Shown: positions 52,889 through 61,364 of the stretch, piece after piece | How the letters are laid out: the number at the start of each line of letters is the position of its first letter | Numbering within the stretch: position 1 is the stretch's first letter | Source of the DNA: Sphingomonas hengshuiensis | GTDB lineage: Bacteria; Pseudomonadota; Alphaproteobacteria; Sphingomonadales; Sphingomonadaceae | Direction: 5' to 3' | Length of the DNA stretch: 64,000 nt | NCBI GenBank assembly: GCA_003240755.1 | Contig: QFNF01000013.1 | Span: 1 to 64,000, forward strand | The notes under the pieces: model-generated | Seen by the model: only the letters and a program-made list of their open reading frames with translations | What the model was told of the DNA's origin: nothing | Databases searched by the model: none | Position numbers and translations under genes: made by a program

Positions 52889-55392
52889 CAGAAGGTGTAG
52901 GTCAGGCTGGCGCGGACGCGACGGCCGAAAATCGGGCGCCCCTGGAACGCGGTTTCCTGCACCCCGATGATCGAACCCGCACGCGGATTGCCCTCGGTCA
53001 GGCCGACCTCGTCGAACAGGTTGGTCGCCACCACCTGCGCCTGGAGTGCGTCGGTGACTTTCCAGTTCGCGCCCAGCCGGACCTCGGTATAGCTGGGCAG
53101 GACGATGGTGTTCGCTACGTCGACATAGCGTTTGCCGGTATAGGCCGCCTCGCCGAAGATGCTCACCCGGTCGTCGAGGAGATGCAGTGTCGGGCGGATC
53201 GAGACCTGTACCTGCGGCTGGCGGACGATCTGGTTGCCGCTGAAGTCGAATGGTCCGCTCGCATCCTGACCGGCGAAGCTGGTATAGTTGATCTTCTGAT
53301 AATTGCCGCTTGCCGCCAGGTCGAAGAAATCGACCGGGCGTAGCGACAGTTCGACCTCGACACCCTTGGACTCGGCGGCTGCCGTCTGGTTGATCGTCTG
53401 GGCCTGACCATTGGGCCCCGCCACGATCGTCTGGAAGGCGATGTTGGGGAATTTGTTGTAGAACAACGTGACGAAGGCCGAGAAAGGCCGGGTCGCATAT
53501 TTCAGGCCGCCTTCGACCAGGTCGATGCGGTTCTCGACCGGGACGCCGCCGAACCACTGGACGAATTCGGGCGTCACGCGGAAGCTGCGGCTGTAGCGGG
53601 CAAAGGCGGCGACGCGCGTGTCGAACTCGTAATTCGCGCCCGCCGAAAAGGCCCATTGCCCGGTCTTGAACCGATAAGGCGTATTGGCACCGGTGAAGAC
53701 CAGCACATTGTCATCCGCGATCGTCGTCGCATCGCCCAGATTGACGCGGGTGGTCTGCGCGATCGTGCCCTGCTTCGACACATGATGATAGCGCGCGCCG
53801 AGATCGATGCGCAGCGCATCGGTCACTTGCCACGCATCGGTCAGGTAGAAGGCGTTGATCGTCACCTCATCGTCGAACCGCTGCAAGTTGCTGTGCAGGT
53901 TGAGCAGCCCGTTCTTGGTCAGCGCGACCGTCTGCTGCCCGGCGGCGTTGAGGCCGACAACGTCGAAATAGCGCGGGCGGTTGATCGCCTCCACCAGGAT
54001 GTCGTTCCAGTTCCAGTTCTGCGTCTGGTTGAAGTGGCTGAAATAATATCCGGCGGTCAGGGTGTGGCGACCGACGCCAGTGTCGAGCTTCTTGGTGACG
54101 CTCAGGTCGTTGACGACATTCTCGACATCAACGACCGTGTTGAAGATGCTCTGGGTCAGCGCCAGTTGATTGCCGAGCGCCGAGGCGGCGACGGTCTGGC
54201 CATTGCTGGCGTCGCGATAGACCGCCGATACGGTGTCGGGCCGCGCGGCCTGCAACCGGGTCAGCGCGCTGGTCAGGAAGCCCCGGGACGTCGTGATGCC
54301 CGAGCTGAACAACCCGTTGAAGTCCACCATGCCGGTCGTATAGCGGGCACGGTCGTTGACCTCCCACCCATCACCCAGCGGCTTGTTGAAGATCGCGGTG
54401 AAGGTGTCGGTATCGGTGTGGATACCCTGGGTCAGGTCCACCCGCTTGTCGAACGCGCCGCTGCCGCCGGGCACGGTCAGCCGGGCGAAGTCCGTGTTGA
54501 CCAGCGTGCCGGTGCCTGCATCCAGCCCCGGCAGGCCCTGGGACGGGCTGGCCAGCGGAATGGCGGTGTAGAAGATGTTCTTGTCGTCCAGCTTGCGATA
54601 GCTGACGAACAGAGAGCCGCTGTCGGCGAAGTCATATTGAAGACCGACACGGAACTGGCCACCCTGATTGCCGGTGAAACCGGGGTTCCGAAGACCGTTG
54701 TCCTCGCGGTAGAAGCCGCCGATCGCAAAGGACAGCCGGTCGGTCAGCGGGCCGGAGACATTGGCATCCATCCGGTAATGATCCCAGTCGCCGACCTCGG
54801 CCTTCACCATGCCCTGCAGCGTGTGGGTCGGACGCTTGGTCAGGACGTTGACGACGCCGCCCGGCGCATTCGACGCGGTGATCGAGGCCGAGCCGCCGCG
54901 CACGATCTGGAGCGAGTCGATCGTCGCATCGACGCGGAAGAACTCGTCCGCATTGGTGAAGGCCCCGGCGCCCTCTTCCCAGACCGGCAGACCGTCCTCC
55001 AGCAGCGGGAGATAACGATAATTGTCCGCCGGAAGGCCACGCGAATAGACGTTGTTGCCGACCTCGCCCCCTGAGCTTTCGACATAGATGCCCGGCGTCG
55101 AGGCGATCAGGTCGGCAATGCCCAGCGGGGCCTTTTGCGCGATTGCCTGCGAATCGATGGTGGTAATGGCGTAGGACGTCTCGAACTTGCGCGTGCCGGT
55201 GCGGGTGCCGGTGACGATGATCTCGTTCAGACCCAGATCGCTGCCCTGCGCCGTGTCGGTCGCGGACGCCTCGGTCGCCGGGGCGGGCTGCGTCGCAGGC
55301 TGGCTCGGGGCATCGTTCGACTGGGCGAGCGCGGGGGCGAGCGGCGCCATCCACGCAACCGAAGCCATCAACGCCAAACGACATGCACGCAT
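52888..55392 (-). CDS. TonB-dependent receptor of the alpha-glucan locus
   Basis: An 834-residue outer-membrane transporter. The signal peptide ends APALAQ; a Thr/Ala-rich linker and TonB-box-like NEIIVTGTRTG follow, then the plug (GIADLIASTPGIYVESSGG, SLQIVRGGSASITASNAPGGVVN) and barrel, ending VRASLTYTF. GGAGGGG lies 8 bases before the ATG. Coupled to a SusB-like GH97 and behind a LacI regulator, it most likely imports maltodextrins, as SusC or MalA-type receptors do. A LacI-type operator lies about 90 bases upstream. Confidence 0.92.
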   Translation of the reverse strand: MRACRLALMASVAWMAPLAPALAQSNDAPSQPATQPAPATEASATDTAQGSDLGLNEIIVTGTRTGTRKFETSYAITTIDSQAIAQKAPLGIADLIASTPGIYVESSGGEVGNNVYSRGLPADNYRYLPLLEDGLPVWEEGAGAFTNADEFFRVDATIDSLQIVRGGSASITASNAPGGVVNVLTKRPTHTLQGMVKAEVGDWDHYRMDANVSGPLTDRLSFAIGGFYREDNGLRNPGFTGNQGGQFRVGLQYDFADSGSLFVSYRKLDDKNIFYTAIPLASPSQGLPGLDAGTGTLVNTDFARLTVPGGSGAFDKRVDLTQGIHTDTDTFTAIFNKPLGDGWEVNDRARYTTGMVDFNGLFSSGITTSRGFLTSALTRLQAARPDTVSAVYRDASNGQTVAASALGNQLALTQSIFNTVVDVENVVNDLSVTKKLDTGVGRHTLTAGYYFSHFNQTQNWNWNDILVEAINRPRYFDVVGLNAAGQQTVALTKNGLLNLHSNLQRFDDEVTINAFYLTDAWQVTDALRIDLGARYHHVSKQGTIAQTTRVNLGDATTIADDNVLVFTGANTPYRFKTGQWAFSAGANYEFDTRVAAFARYSRSFRVTPEFVQWFGGVPVENRIDLVEGGLKYATRPFSAFVTLFYNKFPNIAFQTIVAGPNGQAQTINQTAAAESKGVEVELSLRPVDFFDLAASGNYQKINYTSFAGQDASGPFDFSGNQIVRQPQVQVSIRPTLHLLDDRVSIFGEAAYTGKRYVDVANTIVLPSYTEVRLGANWKVTDALQAQVVATNLFDEVGLTEGNPRAGSIIGVQETAFQGRPIFGRRVRASLTYTF

Positions 55393-55478
55393 GATAATCC
55401 CCTCCAAGACGCCTCTTACGGGCGGTCCACCTGATGGAGGAGAAAGTGAGGCTAACTGCAAATCCATGCAACGATTTT

Positions 55479-55494
55479 TTGCAAACGATTGCAA
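55479..55494. promoter_or_regulatory. LacI-family operator upstream of the TonB receptor
   Basis: TTGCAAACGATTGCAA, a near-perfect 16-base palindrome with a central CG, the hallmark of LacI-family operators. A related half-site (TGCAACGAT) sits at 55467-55475. It lies in the 198-base gap between the TonB receptor start and the LacI gene's stop. Confidence 0.65.
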
Positions 55495-55590
55495 TTTACA
55501 TGAACTTGCCTGGAAACGTTCGACGTATGATCAACATTTCAACGAGTTGCGGGTCACGACCAGCATTATTTTGCATAATTCATCGAACGC

Positions 55591-56652
55591 TCAACGTCCG
55601 CACGACCCGCGAATCACCAGGTCGGTCGGCAGGCGCTCGGACCTGGCCCGATGACCGTCGATGATGCGCAACAGCCTGGACACCAGCAGGTTGCCCGCCT
55701 TGATGACATCCTGCCGGATGGTGGTCAGCCCCGGGGTCGACAGCGCCGCCGCGTCGATATCGTCATAGCCGATCACCGCCACATCCTCGGGCACGCGCAG
55801 GCCGCGCTGGCGCAGCGCCTGGACAGCACCCAGCGCCACCAGGTCGGACGCTGCGACGATCGCGTCGAAGGCGATGCCGTGCTCCAGCAGATTGTCGACC
55901 GCCTCGGCCCCCTCGAACCGCCCGGCGGTGGGCGTCTGGACCAGGGTGGGGTCGAACGGCACGTCATGCGCCGCCAGCGCTGCGCGATAGCCGCCCAGCC
56001 GGATGGCGATCTGCGAAAAGGGTGTACGGGCGGCGGCAATGGGCGGCATCGCGCCGATAAAGGCGATGCGTCGCCGGCCTTTACGAAGCAGATGCGCGGT
56101 GGCCTGAAACCCGCCCTCGTGATTGTCGCTGCCGATCGAGCAATAGCTTTGCCCCGCCACCTCGACACCCCATGCGACCAGGGGTTTGCCCAGATCGGCA
56201 TAGCGGTTGAGCGTATCGTGGAACTGCGACTGGCCAAGGAAGATCGTGCCCGCATAGGCGTTCCGGTCGAGAAACCGTGCCAGCGTCGCATCGTCACAGG
56301 GTGTCTGCCACACGATCGACGCATCACGCCGCCGCTCGCGCAGGGCGGTGCCGATACCGCCAATCAGCGCCAGCTCGAACGGATTGGCCAACTGGCTGCC
56401 ATGCGCGGTCGCGACCGGCACGACCAGGCAAATCTGTTCGGACAGCGACGGCACGGCGCGGCGTATCTTCTGCGGCACGTGGACATAGCCCAGCCGGTCG
56501 GCGGTGCGCAGCACCCGCTCGCGCGTTTCCTCGCTGATGGCACTATGCCCGGTCAGCACGCGCGATACGGTTGCCACCGATACCCCGGTTTCCGCCGCGA
56601 TCCCGCCCAGGGTGGGCCCGCCCCGTTTCACGCGCGCCATGGTCGACTGCAT
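55591..56652 (-). CDS. LacI family transcriptional regulator
   Basis: A 353-residue repressor: HTH TLGGIAAETGVSVATVSRVL with hinge helix, then the periplasmic-binding-like effector domain (SEQICLVVPVATAHG, FLGQSQFHDTLNRYADLG, SIGSDNHEGGFQATAHLL, ASDLVALGAVQALRQRG, AVIGYDDIDAAALSTPGLTTI). Starts at ATG 56652 or, 12 bases later, ATG 56640. It lies between the MFS porter and the TonB receptor/GH97 pair on the same strand and is their likely regulator; maltose or a maltodextrin is the probable effector. Confidence 0.9.
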   Translation of the reverse strand: MQSTMARVKRGGPTLGGIAAETGVSVATVSRVLTGHSAISEETRERVLRTADRLGYVHVPQKIRRAVPSLSEQICLVVPVATAHGSQLANPFELALIGGIGTALRERRRDASIVWQTPCDDATLARFLDRNAYAGTIFLGQSQFHDTLNRYADLGKPLVAWGVEVAGQSYCSIGSDNHEGGFQATAHLLRKGRRRIAFIGAMPPIAAARTPFSQIAIRLGGYRAALAAHDVPFDPTLVQTPTAGRFEGAEAVDNLLEHGIAFDAIVAASDLVALGAVQALRQRGLRVPEDVAVIGYDDIDAAALSTPGLTTIRQDVIKAGNLLVSRLLRIIDGHRARSERLPTDLVIRGSCGR

Positions 56653-56669
56653 GTTTGCATTACCTTGCA

Positions 56670-57962
56670 CTAAGCCGAGGCCGCGTCCTCGTCCATGGTC
56701 GACAGACACAGGCTCAGCACCGCCCCCATCGCCATCAGCCCGCCCGCCAGGGGCAGGACGGGCCACGCCCTGCCGCCCAGCCCATGCGCGATGACCCAGC
56801 CCATGCTCAGCCCTGCAACCAGTTGGGGCACCACGATGAAGATGTTCATGACGCCGATGAACATGCCCGCCGTCGCGCTGGACACCGCCCGCCCGGCCAA
56901 CACGAAAGGCGCACTCAGGATCGAGGCATAGGCGATGCCGATCAGCACCGCACAGGCGACCAGTCCGGCAGGATGCGCGACCAGCGCCACGCCCGTCAGC
57001 CCCAGCGCGCCCGCCGCCAGCGCCACCGCATGGACCCGCGTCACCCCGAACCGCCCGAACAGCCCCGGCAGCAGAAAGGCAAACAGCCCGGCCACCCCGT
57101 TATAGGTCCCGAACAGGATCCCGACAAAGTCCGCCCCCCGGGCATAGGCTGCATCGAAGGGCGACGTCGCACCATAGAGCTGCGCCGCGACCACCGGCGT
57201 GGCATAGACCCACAGGAGATAAAGACCGAACCAACTGAGAAACTGGATGGCCGCCACGGGGCGCAGCGCCCGCCAGAGCGTGGCGAAGCCGGTCCAGTGG
57301 CCAGGCCTCACCAACGGATCATGCTGTGGCGCACGAGCGGCGACCGGTTCGCGCACCCGCGCTATCGTCCAGCCGACCGACAGCGCCACCGCCAGCGCCG
57401 CCGCGAGGAACGCCACCCGGATCGACAGCGCGGTCTGGCCCGGCTGGGCGACGTTCGACCAGCCGCCCCAGGCGAGCAGGATCGGCGCACAGGCCCCGGC
57501 CAGCGCGCCCAGCCCGATAAAGACGGTCTGCATGGCATAGCCGCTCGCCTGATCCCCGGGCGGCAGCGTGTCGGCGACCAGCGCGCGATAGGGCGCATGA
57601 AGGGCATTCATCGCCGCCTCCAGGCCCCAGACCACCACCACCGCCCCCATCAGCGACGTCGCCATCGGCAAGGCGGCCAGCGCGGCGATCACCAGCAGGG
57701 CCGATACGAGGATATAGGGTCGCCGCCGCCCGAACCGGCCGCCATGACGATCGCTGATCGCGCCGACGACCGGCTGCACCAGCAACCCTGTCACCGGCCC
57801 CGCCAGCCACAGCATCGCCAGTTGGTCGACCGAAGCCCCCAGTCCCTGGAACACGCGGCTCAGGCTGGCGCTCTGGATACCGAATGCGATCTGCAACCCC
57901 AGATAGCCGACGCTGAGGTCGAGCCCCTTGATGCGCACCGATGTTCCCATTGCTCCGGCCAT
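56670..57962 (-). CDS. MFS sugar porter, GPH/SLC45-like (maltose type)
   Basis: A 430-residue, 12-TM inner-membrane porter. The loop 2-3 motif AISDRHGGRFGRRRPYI and WLAGPVTGLLVQPVVG are characteristic of the GPH/SUT group that includes the MalT-like maltose porters of Alphaproteobacteria and Bacteroidetes-type loci. Starts at MAGAMGTS or at the second ATG 12 bases later. It stops 17 bases before the LacI gene start, so both are likely one transcript, completing an uptake route: TonB receptor, periplasmic GH97, then this porter. Confidence 0.88.
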   Translation of the reverse strand: MAGAMGTSVRIKGLDLSVGYLGLQIAFGIQSASLSRVFQGLGASVDQLAMLWLAGPVTGLLVQPVVGAISDRHGGRFGRRRPYILVSALLVIAALAALPMATSLMGAVVVVWGLEAAMNALHAPYRALVADTLPPGDQASGYAMQTVFIGLGALAGACAPILLAWGGWSNVAQPGQTALSIRVAFLAAALAVALSVGWTIARVREPVAARAPQHDPLVRPGHWTGFATLWRALRPVAAIQFLSWFGLYLLWVYATPVVAAQLYGATSPFDAAYARGADFVGILFGTYNGVAGLFAFLLPGLFGRFGVTRVHAVALAAGALGLTGVALVAHPAGLVACAVLIGIAYASILSAPFVLAGRAVSSATAGMFIGVMNIFIVVPQLVAGLSMGWVIAHGLGGRAWPVLPLAGGLMAMGAVLSLCLSTMDEDAASA

Positions 57963-58180
57963 CTACAACTTCGCCCGCCCACTCAAGGCGCTCAGCGGCC
58001 GCGCGTTCTGCGGATACACGGCCGAGATCGGGCCATCAGGGTCAGACCGATCCATCGACAACCCGATCCAGCGGATCTCGGGACCGAACGCCTGGCGTCC
58101 GATACCGTCACGACGTGACGTGCCCATCGCTATCCGGCGGGTCGCGACGGAACACACACGAATCCGGTGGTTTTCGAAAG

Positions 58181-58225
58181 TGGCGCACCCGAAGGGATTC
58201 GAACCCCTGGCCTCTGCCTTCGGAG
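58181..58225 (-). other. 3' fragment of tRNA-Arg(CCG): attachment site of an integrated element
   Basis: On the minus strand these 45 bases read as the end of a tRNA-Arg(CCG): part of the anticodon loop (CTCCGAAGG), variable loop, T arm with GGTTCGAATCC, acceptor strand TTCGGGTGC and CCA. The 5' half is absent; the sequence to the right does not form D-arm or acceptor pairing. The fragment breaks in the anticodon loop, the usual crossover point of tyrosine integrases, and an integrase gene begins 140 bases away. The chromosome lies to the left, the element to the right. Confidence 0.8.
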
Positions 58226-58314
58226 TGCAGGGGATAGGCGTCCGTGACGGTTCGCAGCCGTTCAATTCCCCTTGTAAAACAGTCGTCATGATTCATAGAT
58301 GTTCGCCTACGTTT

Positions 58315-58341
58315 TACCGGATGACTACCGGATGTTACCGG
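58315..58341. repeat. Three TACCGG direct repeats before the integrase gene
   Basis: TACCGG occurs at 58315, 58326 and 58336, twice followed by ATG, with 10-11 base spacing (one helical turn). The position between the att core and the integrase start suits arm-type integrase sites or operator sites. Confidence 0.5.
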
Positions 58342-58363
58342 ACGTGCCAGCGGAGACAGGGCA

Positions 58364-59533
58364 ATGGCAGGACGTGACTTAAGCCGGGTCAAGGATCGGG
58401 ACGCACTGCGCGCCGCCGCTAACGCGGAACCGTACTGGCAGCGCCTGCGCCCCGGCTACTTCATCGGCTACGCTCCCTCGGCCAAGGGTGGTGATGGGAC
58501 GTGGTTTGCGCGGGCCTATGATGCTGACGCCAGCCGCTACCAGAAGAAGCGGTTGGGCGCGTTCCCCGGCGTGCCCGGCAACGCCAAGTTCGCAGCGGCG
58601 AAGCTGGAGGCGGAGCGCTTCGCGGAACAGACCGAGGCGGGCGGACACACCGAAGAAAAGATCGAAACGGTAGCCGATGCCTGCCGCGCATATGCCGCCG
58701 AGCGACCGGAGGCAGCGGCACGGTTCCGTCGCTATGTGTATGACGATCCGATCGCCAAGCGTCGCCTCGATAAGCTGCGCCGCAAGGACTTGGAGGAGTG
58801 GCGTAAGCGGCTGGCGGATCAACCGTCGTTGGTGAGCCGGAACAAAGATGGGGAGCGGCGCACCCGCGACCGCGCGCTGTCCACGATCAATCGCGATATC
58901 GCGGTGCTGCGGGCGGCACTCAACCGCGTGCTTCGTCCCGGACTGCCGGGCAGCGCGGGCGCGTGGCAAGAGGCGTTGAAGGCGCATAGCAATGCCGATG
59001 GTCGGCGCACCCTGTATCTCGACCGGGCGCAGCGGCGTAGCTTGCTCGACCACCTCGACGCTGAGGCAGCGCCGTTCGTCAAAGCGCTGTGCCTGCTGCC
59101 GATGCGTCCGGGCGCGATGGCGGCCCTTGATGCGGGCGGCTTCGACAAGCGCACTTCCGAACTGACTATCGGCAAGGACAAGGCTGGCAAGGCTCGGCGG
59201 ATCAAGGTTCCGGTGGAGGCCGCGAAGCTACTGGCGTCACAGATCGCCGGGAAGTTGCCAACCGCTCCCTTATTCATGCGGGCCAACGGCAGCCGGTGGA
59301 ACAAGGACAATTGGAAGCAGCCGATCGGAAAGGCGGTTGCAGCGGCGGGGCTGCCCTCCAACGCCACCGCGTACACGTTGCGGCATAGCACCATCACCGA
59401 CTTGGTTTCGGCTGGCCTGCCGTTGCTCACCATCGCGCAGATTTCCGGCACAAGTGCGGAGATGATCGAACGTCACTATGGGCATCTCGCAAGCGACGCC
59501 GCCCTCAACGCGCTAAGTGGGTTGGCACTGTAA
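58364..59533 (+). CDS. Tyrosine-type site-specific integrase
   Basis: A 389-residue phage-type integrase. It has an N-terminal arm-binding region (about 1-95), a core-binding SAM-like domain (about 100-205) and a catalytic domain. Active-site residues: Arg248 in LLPMRPGAM, a beta-hairpin lysine near 274-276, Arg340/His341 in AYTLRHSTITDLV, and the nucleophile Tyr372 in AEMIERHYGHL. The GTSAEMIERHYGHL ending is typical of integrases that use tRNA genes. With the adjacent tRNA-Arg fragment it marks the end of an integrative element that runs past the window. Confidence 0.93.
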   Translation: MAGRDLSRVKDRDALRAAANAEPYWQRLRPGYFIGYAPSAKGGDGTWFARAYDADASRYQKKRLGAFPGVPGNAKFAAAKLEAERFAEQTEAGGHTEEKIETVADACRAYAAERPEAAARFRRYVYDDPIAKRRLDKLRRKDLEEWRKRLADQPSLVSRNKDGERRTRDRALSTINRDIAVLRAALNRVLRPGLPGSAGAWQEALKAHSNADGRRTLYLDRAQRRSLLDHLDAEAAPFVKALCLLPMRPGAMAALDAGGFDKRTSELTIGKDKAGKARRIKVPVEAAKLLASQIAGKLPTAPLFMRANGSRWNKDNWKQPIGKAVAAAGLPSNATAYTLRHSTITDLVSAGLPLLTIAQISGTSAEMIERHYGHLASDAALNALSGLAL

Positions 59534-59594
59534 GCCTATTCACGACCGGAAACGTTGTTACTGCTTATATCTTTTATATCTGGGATTTGGTGAC

Positions 59595-59675
59595 TTACCG
59601 GGTAAAATTGTAAATCGCGGCACGTTAAATGCTGTTAGGTCTTGGGTCTTTTCGAAATCGCCTAGTTACCCGGTA
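59595..59675. promoter_or_regulatory. TTACCSGGTAA palindromes between integrase and excisionase-like gene
   Basis: TTACCGGGTAA (59595-59605) is a perfect odd palindrome and TTACCCGGTA (59666-59675) a near copy, in an unusually AT-rich 210-base gap. They share TTACC with the triple TACCGG repeat before the integrase. They are candidate sites for the HTH protein encoded just downstream. Confidence 0.45.
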
Positions 59676-59742
59676 GGTTCGTCGGCGCGATGTTCCCATT
59701 CATTGGACCTGTGCGTATTCGCTCGATCACAGGAGATCGAGA

Positions 59743-59961
59743 ATGAACAACGATAACGAACCTCGTAGCGGCACGCCGGATGGCCTTGGCAAGCTGGCCT
59801 ACAGCGTAATGGAGGCCGCCGCCGTCACCGGCTTAGGCAGGACCACGTTGTATGCACTCATGCGCGACGGCACGCTTTCATCTTTCACCGTCGGAAAGCG
59901 CCGCCTGATTGCCACGGCAGACCTCGAAAGCATGATCGCGCAGGCACGCCGGGCGGCGTGA
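59743..59961 (+). CDS. Excisionase/AlpA-like helix-turn-helix protein
   Basis: A 72-residue DNA-binding protein: YSVMEAAAVTGLGRTTLYALMRDGTL is a MerR-like HTH of the excisionase (Xis/AlpA) type, followed by a wing (SFTVGKRRLIATADLESMI). AGGAG lies 7 bases before the ATG. Placed right after the integrase, it probably directs excision and/or regulates the integrase through the nearby palindromes. Confidence 0.85.
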   Translation: MNNDNEPRSGTPDGLGKLAYSVMEAAAVTGLGRTTLYALMRDGTLSSFTVGKRRLIATADLESMIAQARRAA

Positions 59962-59983
59962 AACGCGGCAATCACCGCCGCCG

Positions 59984-60343
59984 TCAGGGCACAAACTTGA
60001 TGGCTTTACCGCTCGCCTCCCGCGCTCCGACCTTGCCCAGCTCCGTTTCAGGTGCGGCATAGTCAGCGAGGATGACCGCATCCGCACCCATGCGCCGCGC
60101 TCGCTCCCACAACTCCCTGTAAACCTTCACCTCTGACACGGGCTTGTCGAAGATCGTTGTTTTCCGAACCGTCGCGCGCACCGGTCCGATAACCCGGTAG
60201 GGGCGATCTACAATGTCGCCAGCCGTCACGGGCTGGGGCTTGGCGAGAACTGCGGCCACCGGCTCATTCGCGCGCGGCGTCACGTCCTGCGCCGCCGCCG
60301 GGGAGGCGAGCAGCACGGCGGCGAGAAGGAACGGCTTGTTCAT
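59984..60343 (-). CDS. Small exported protein of the element, unknown function
   Basis: A 119-residue precursor with signal peptide (MNKPFLLAAVLLASPAAAQ). The mature part contains RPYRVIGPVRATVRKTTIF and a helix YRELWERARRMGADAVIL, a pattern like the GADAV segments of RcsF/YbjQ-type small envelope domains; no cysteines are present, unlike RcsF. The gene is opposite in direction to its neighbours, which suggests a cargo gene with its own promoter. Function cannot be assigned. Confidence 0.72.
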   Translation of the reverse strand: MNKPFLLAAVLLASPAAAQDVTPRANEPVAAVLAKPQPVTAGDIVDRPYRVIGPVRATVRKTTIFDKPVSEVKVYRELWERARRMGADAVILADYAAPETELGKVGAREASGKAIKFVP

Positions 60344-60385
60344 ATAATGCTCCCGACCATTGTCAGGGGCGGCCCGGCGCGAGCC

Positions 60386-60510
60386 GGGCGTTCGTAACCC
60401 AAGCTCTCGCCAAGGCGCATGCGCCTTTACCGGCAAGCCGGCTGGACATGCGCGCATGCCGCCCGGCCGCTAAATCGCGACCGGCCGAGAGCTTTGGGGT
60501 TACGACGCCC
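60386..60510. other. Highly structured 125-base non-coding segment
   Basis: The arms 60386-60409 and 60486-60510 form an imperfect stem of about 22 bp with small bulges. Inside lie four further palindromes: a perfect 16-base one at 60412-60427, CCGG-CAAG-CCGG at 60430-60441, a perfect 12-base one at 60447-60458, and GGCCG/CGGCC at 60465-60486. The fold is a multi-branched cruciform or RNA. It lies in the 360-base gap between divergent genes. It could be a structured RNA, a single-strand origin/transfer site or a miniature palindromic element. Confidence 0.55.
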
Positions 60511-60610
60511 CACGCGCGGGACAGACCGCAGCGCGTCACTGTCGTTGCACATGATGTCGGGTACATCAACGAAGAACGCGATCGACAATAAAGAACTCAA
60601 GAACTATTTG

Positions 60611-60632
60611 CGCAACCACGCGCAACCACGCA
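60611..60632. repeat. Two tandem CGCAACCACG units
   Basis: A 10-base unit repeated twice and followed by CGCA, about 70 bases upstream of the HTH gene start. It may be an iteron-like or operator pair; nothing more can be said. Confidence 0.4.
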
Positions 60633-60702
60633 GTCACTACAATATTCACGAAGAACTAGGCGCGTTACAGCCCCGTCCGACACAATCGTGATGGAGCTTG
60701 CT

Positions 60703-60888
60703 ATGACTGAATCACCCTTTTTGACCGAGGCCGCCGCCGCTGACTATCTCGGTCTTGCGCCTGCTACTCTAGCCCGCTGGCGTTCTGTTGGCGCACAAGG
60801 CCCTGCCTACCGGAAGTTCGGCGGCGCGGTGCGCTACGCCAAGGCCGATCTTGATGCCTATGTGAGCGCGGCGGAGGTGCGGCGATGA
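60703..60888 (+). CDS. AlpA/excisionase-like HTH protein, first gene of a three-gene operon
   Basis: A 61-residue DNA-binding protein: FLTEAAAADYLGLAPATLARWRSVG is a MerR-like HTH and KFGGAVRYAKADLDAYVSAA the wing, the usual helix_turn_helix_17 pattern. GGAG lies 6 bases before the ATG. It overlaps the next gene by ATGA. A second such protein is encoded 1 kb upstream next to the integrase, so this one is more likely a regulator of the following two genes than the excisionase. Confidence 0.8.
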   Translation: MTESPFLTEAAAADYLGLAPATLARWRSVGAQGPAYRKFGGAVRYAKADLDAYVSAAEVRR

Positions 60889-61364
60889 GCCGGTCACTTA
60901 CCGCCCCACTTTGGGCTGACGACATGAACCTATGGTTCACCGAAGAAAGCTACGCCGAGCATGTCGGCTTGGTACCCCGTCTATGGCAGACGCTTTGGAT
61001 GGAACATGAGCACCCGGGACATGCGCGGAGCTGGCTTCGCCAGCCGTGGTTCAGTCAAACGAAGCCGACAGCTAACGGTGAGTGGTTCAGCTTTCGCGCC
61101 ATCGACAGATTTCTTTGTGTGAGGCAACTGCCGAGCGGACCGATCCGCAAGCTGTCAGACTGGGAACAACTCGACGTCGGAAGGTCGATCCTTTGGCATC
61201 CCGAGGCGGATGACGGAGCGATCAGCCTGGCAGAGGGACGCGCTGCCCGCCTGCGAAGGCAGGGCCGGGGGCACTTCGACGTTCAACACCGCGACGATGG
61301 AACTTTGTGGGTCACCCGGACTGAACGGCTGCAAAGCGACCTTGCTACGGAGTGCCAGCGATGA
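60885..61364 (+). CDS. Unknown protein of the element (middle gene of the operon)
   Basis: A 159-residue soluble protein rich in Trp (LWADDMNLWFTEESYAEHV, RLWQTLWMEHEHPGHARSWL, DGTLWVTRTERLQ). I recognise no family, membrane segment or catalytic motif. It overlaps the HTH gene before and the gene after by 4 bases, so the three products are probably made in fixed ratio and act together. Codon use is somewhat less GC-biased than chromosomal neighbours, as expected for element cargo. Confidence 0.7.
   Translation: MSRSLTAPLWADDMNLWFTEESYAEHVGLVPRLWQTLWMEHEHPGHARSWLRQPWFSQTKPTANGEWFSFRAIDRFLCVRQLPSGPIRKLSDWEQLDVGRSILWHPEADDGAISLAEGRAARLRRQGRGHFDVQHRDDGTLWVTRTERLQSDLATECQR

Noticed and set aside
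57963-58289. A 108-codon frame on the minus strand covering the tRNA-Arg fragment
   Set aside because: Its sequence is a read-through of the tRNA fragment and junction; no ribosome-binding site or family resemblance.
58364-59533. Integrase suspected inactive because the usual box-II first and third histidines are missing
   Set aside because: The AYTLRH...GTSAEMIERHYGHL form is common in a functional-looking subgroup of phage integrases, so this alone is no sign of decay.
60386-60510. Reading the structured segment as an integron attC site
   Set aside because: The arms do not carry the RYYYAAC and GTTRRRY core boxes in the right places, and no integron integrase or cassette array is nearby.
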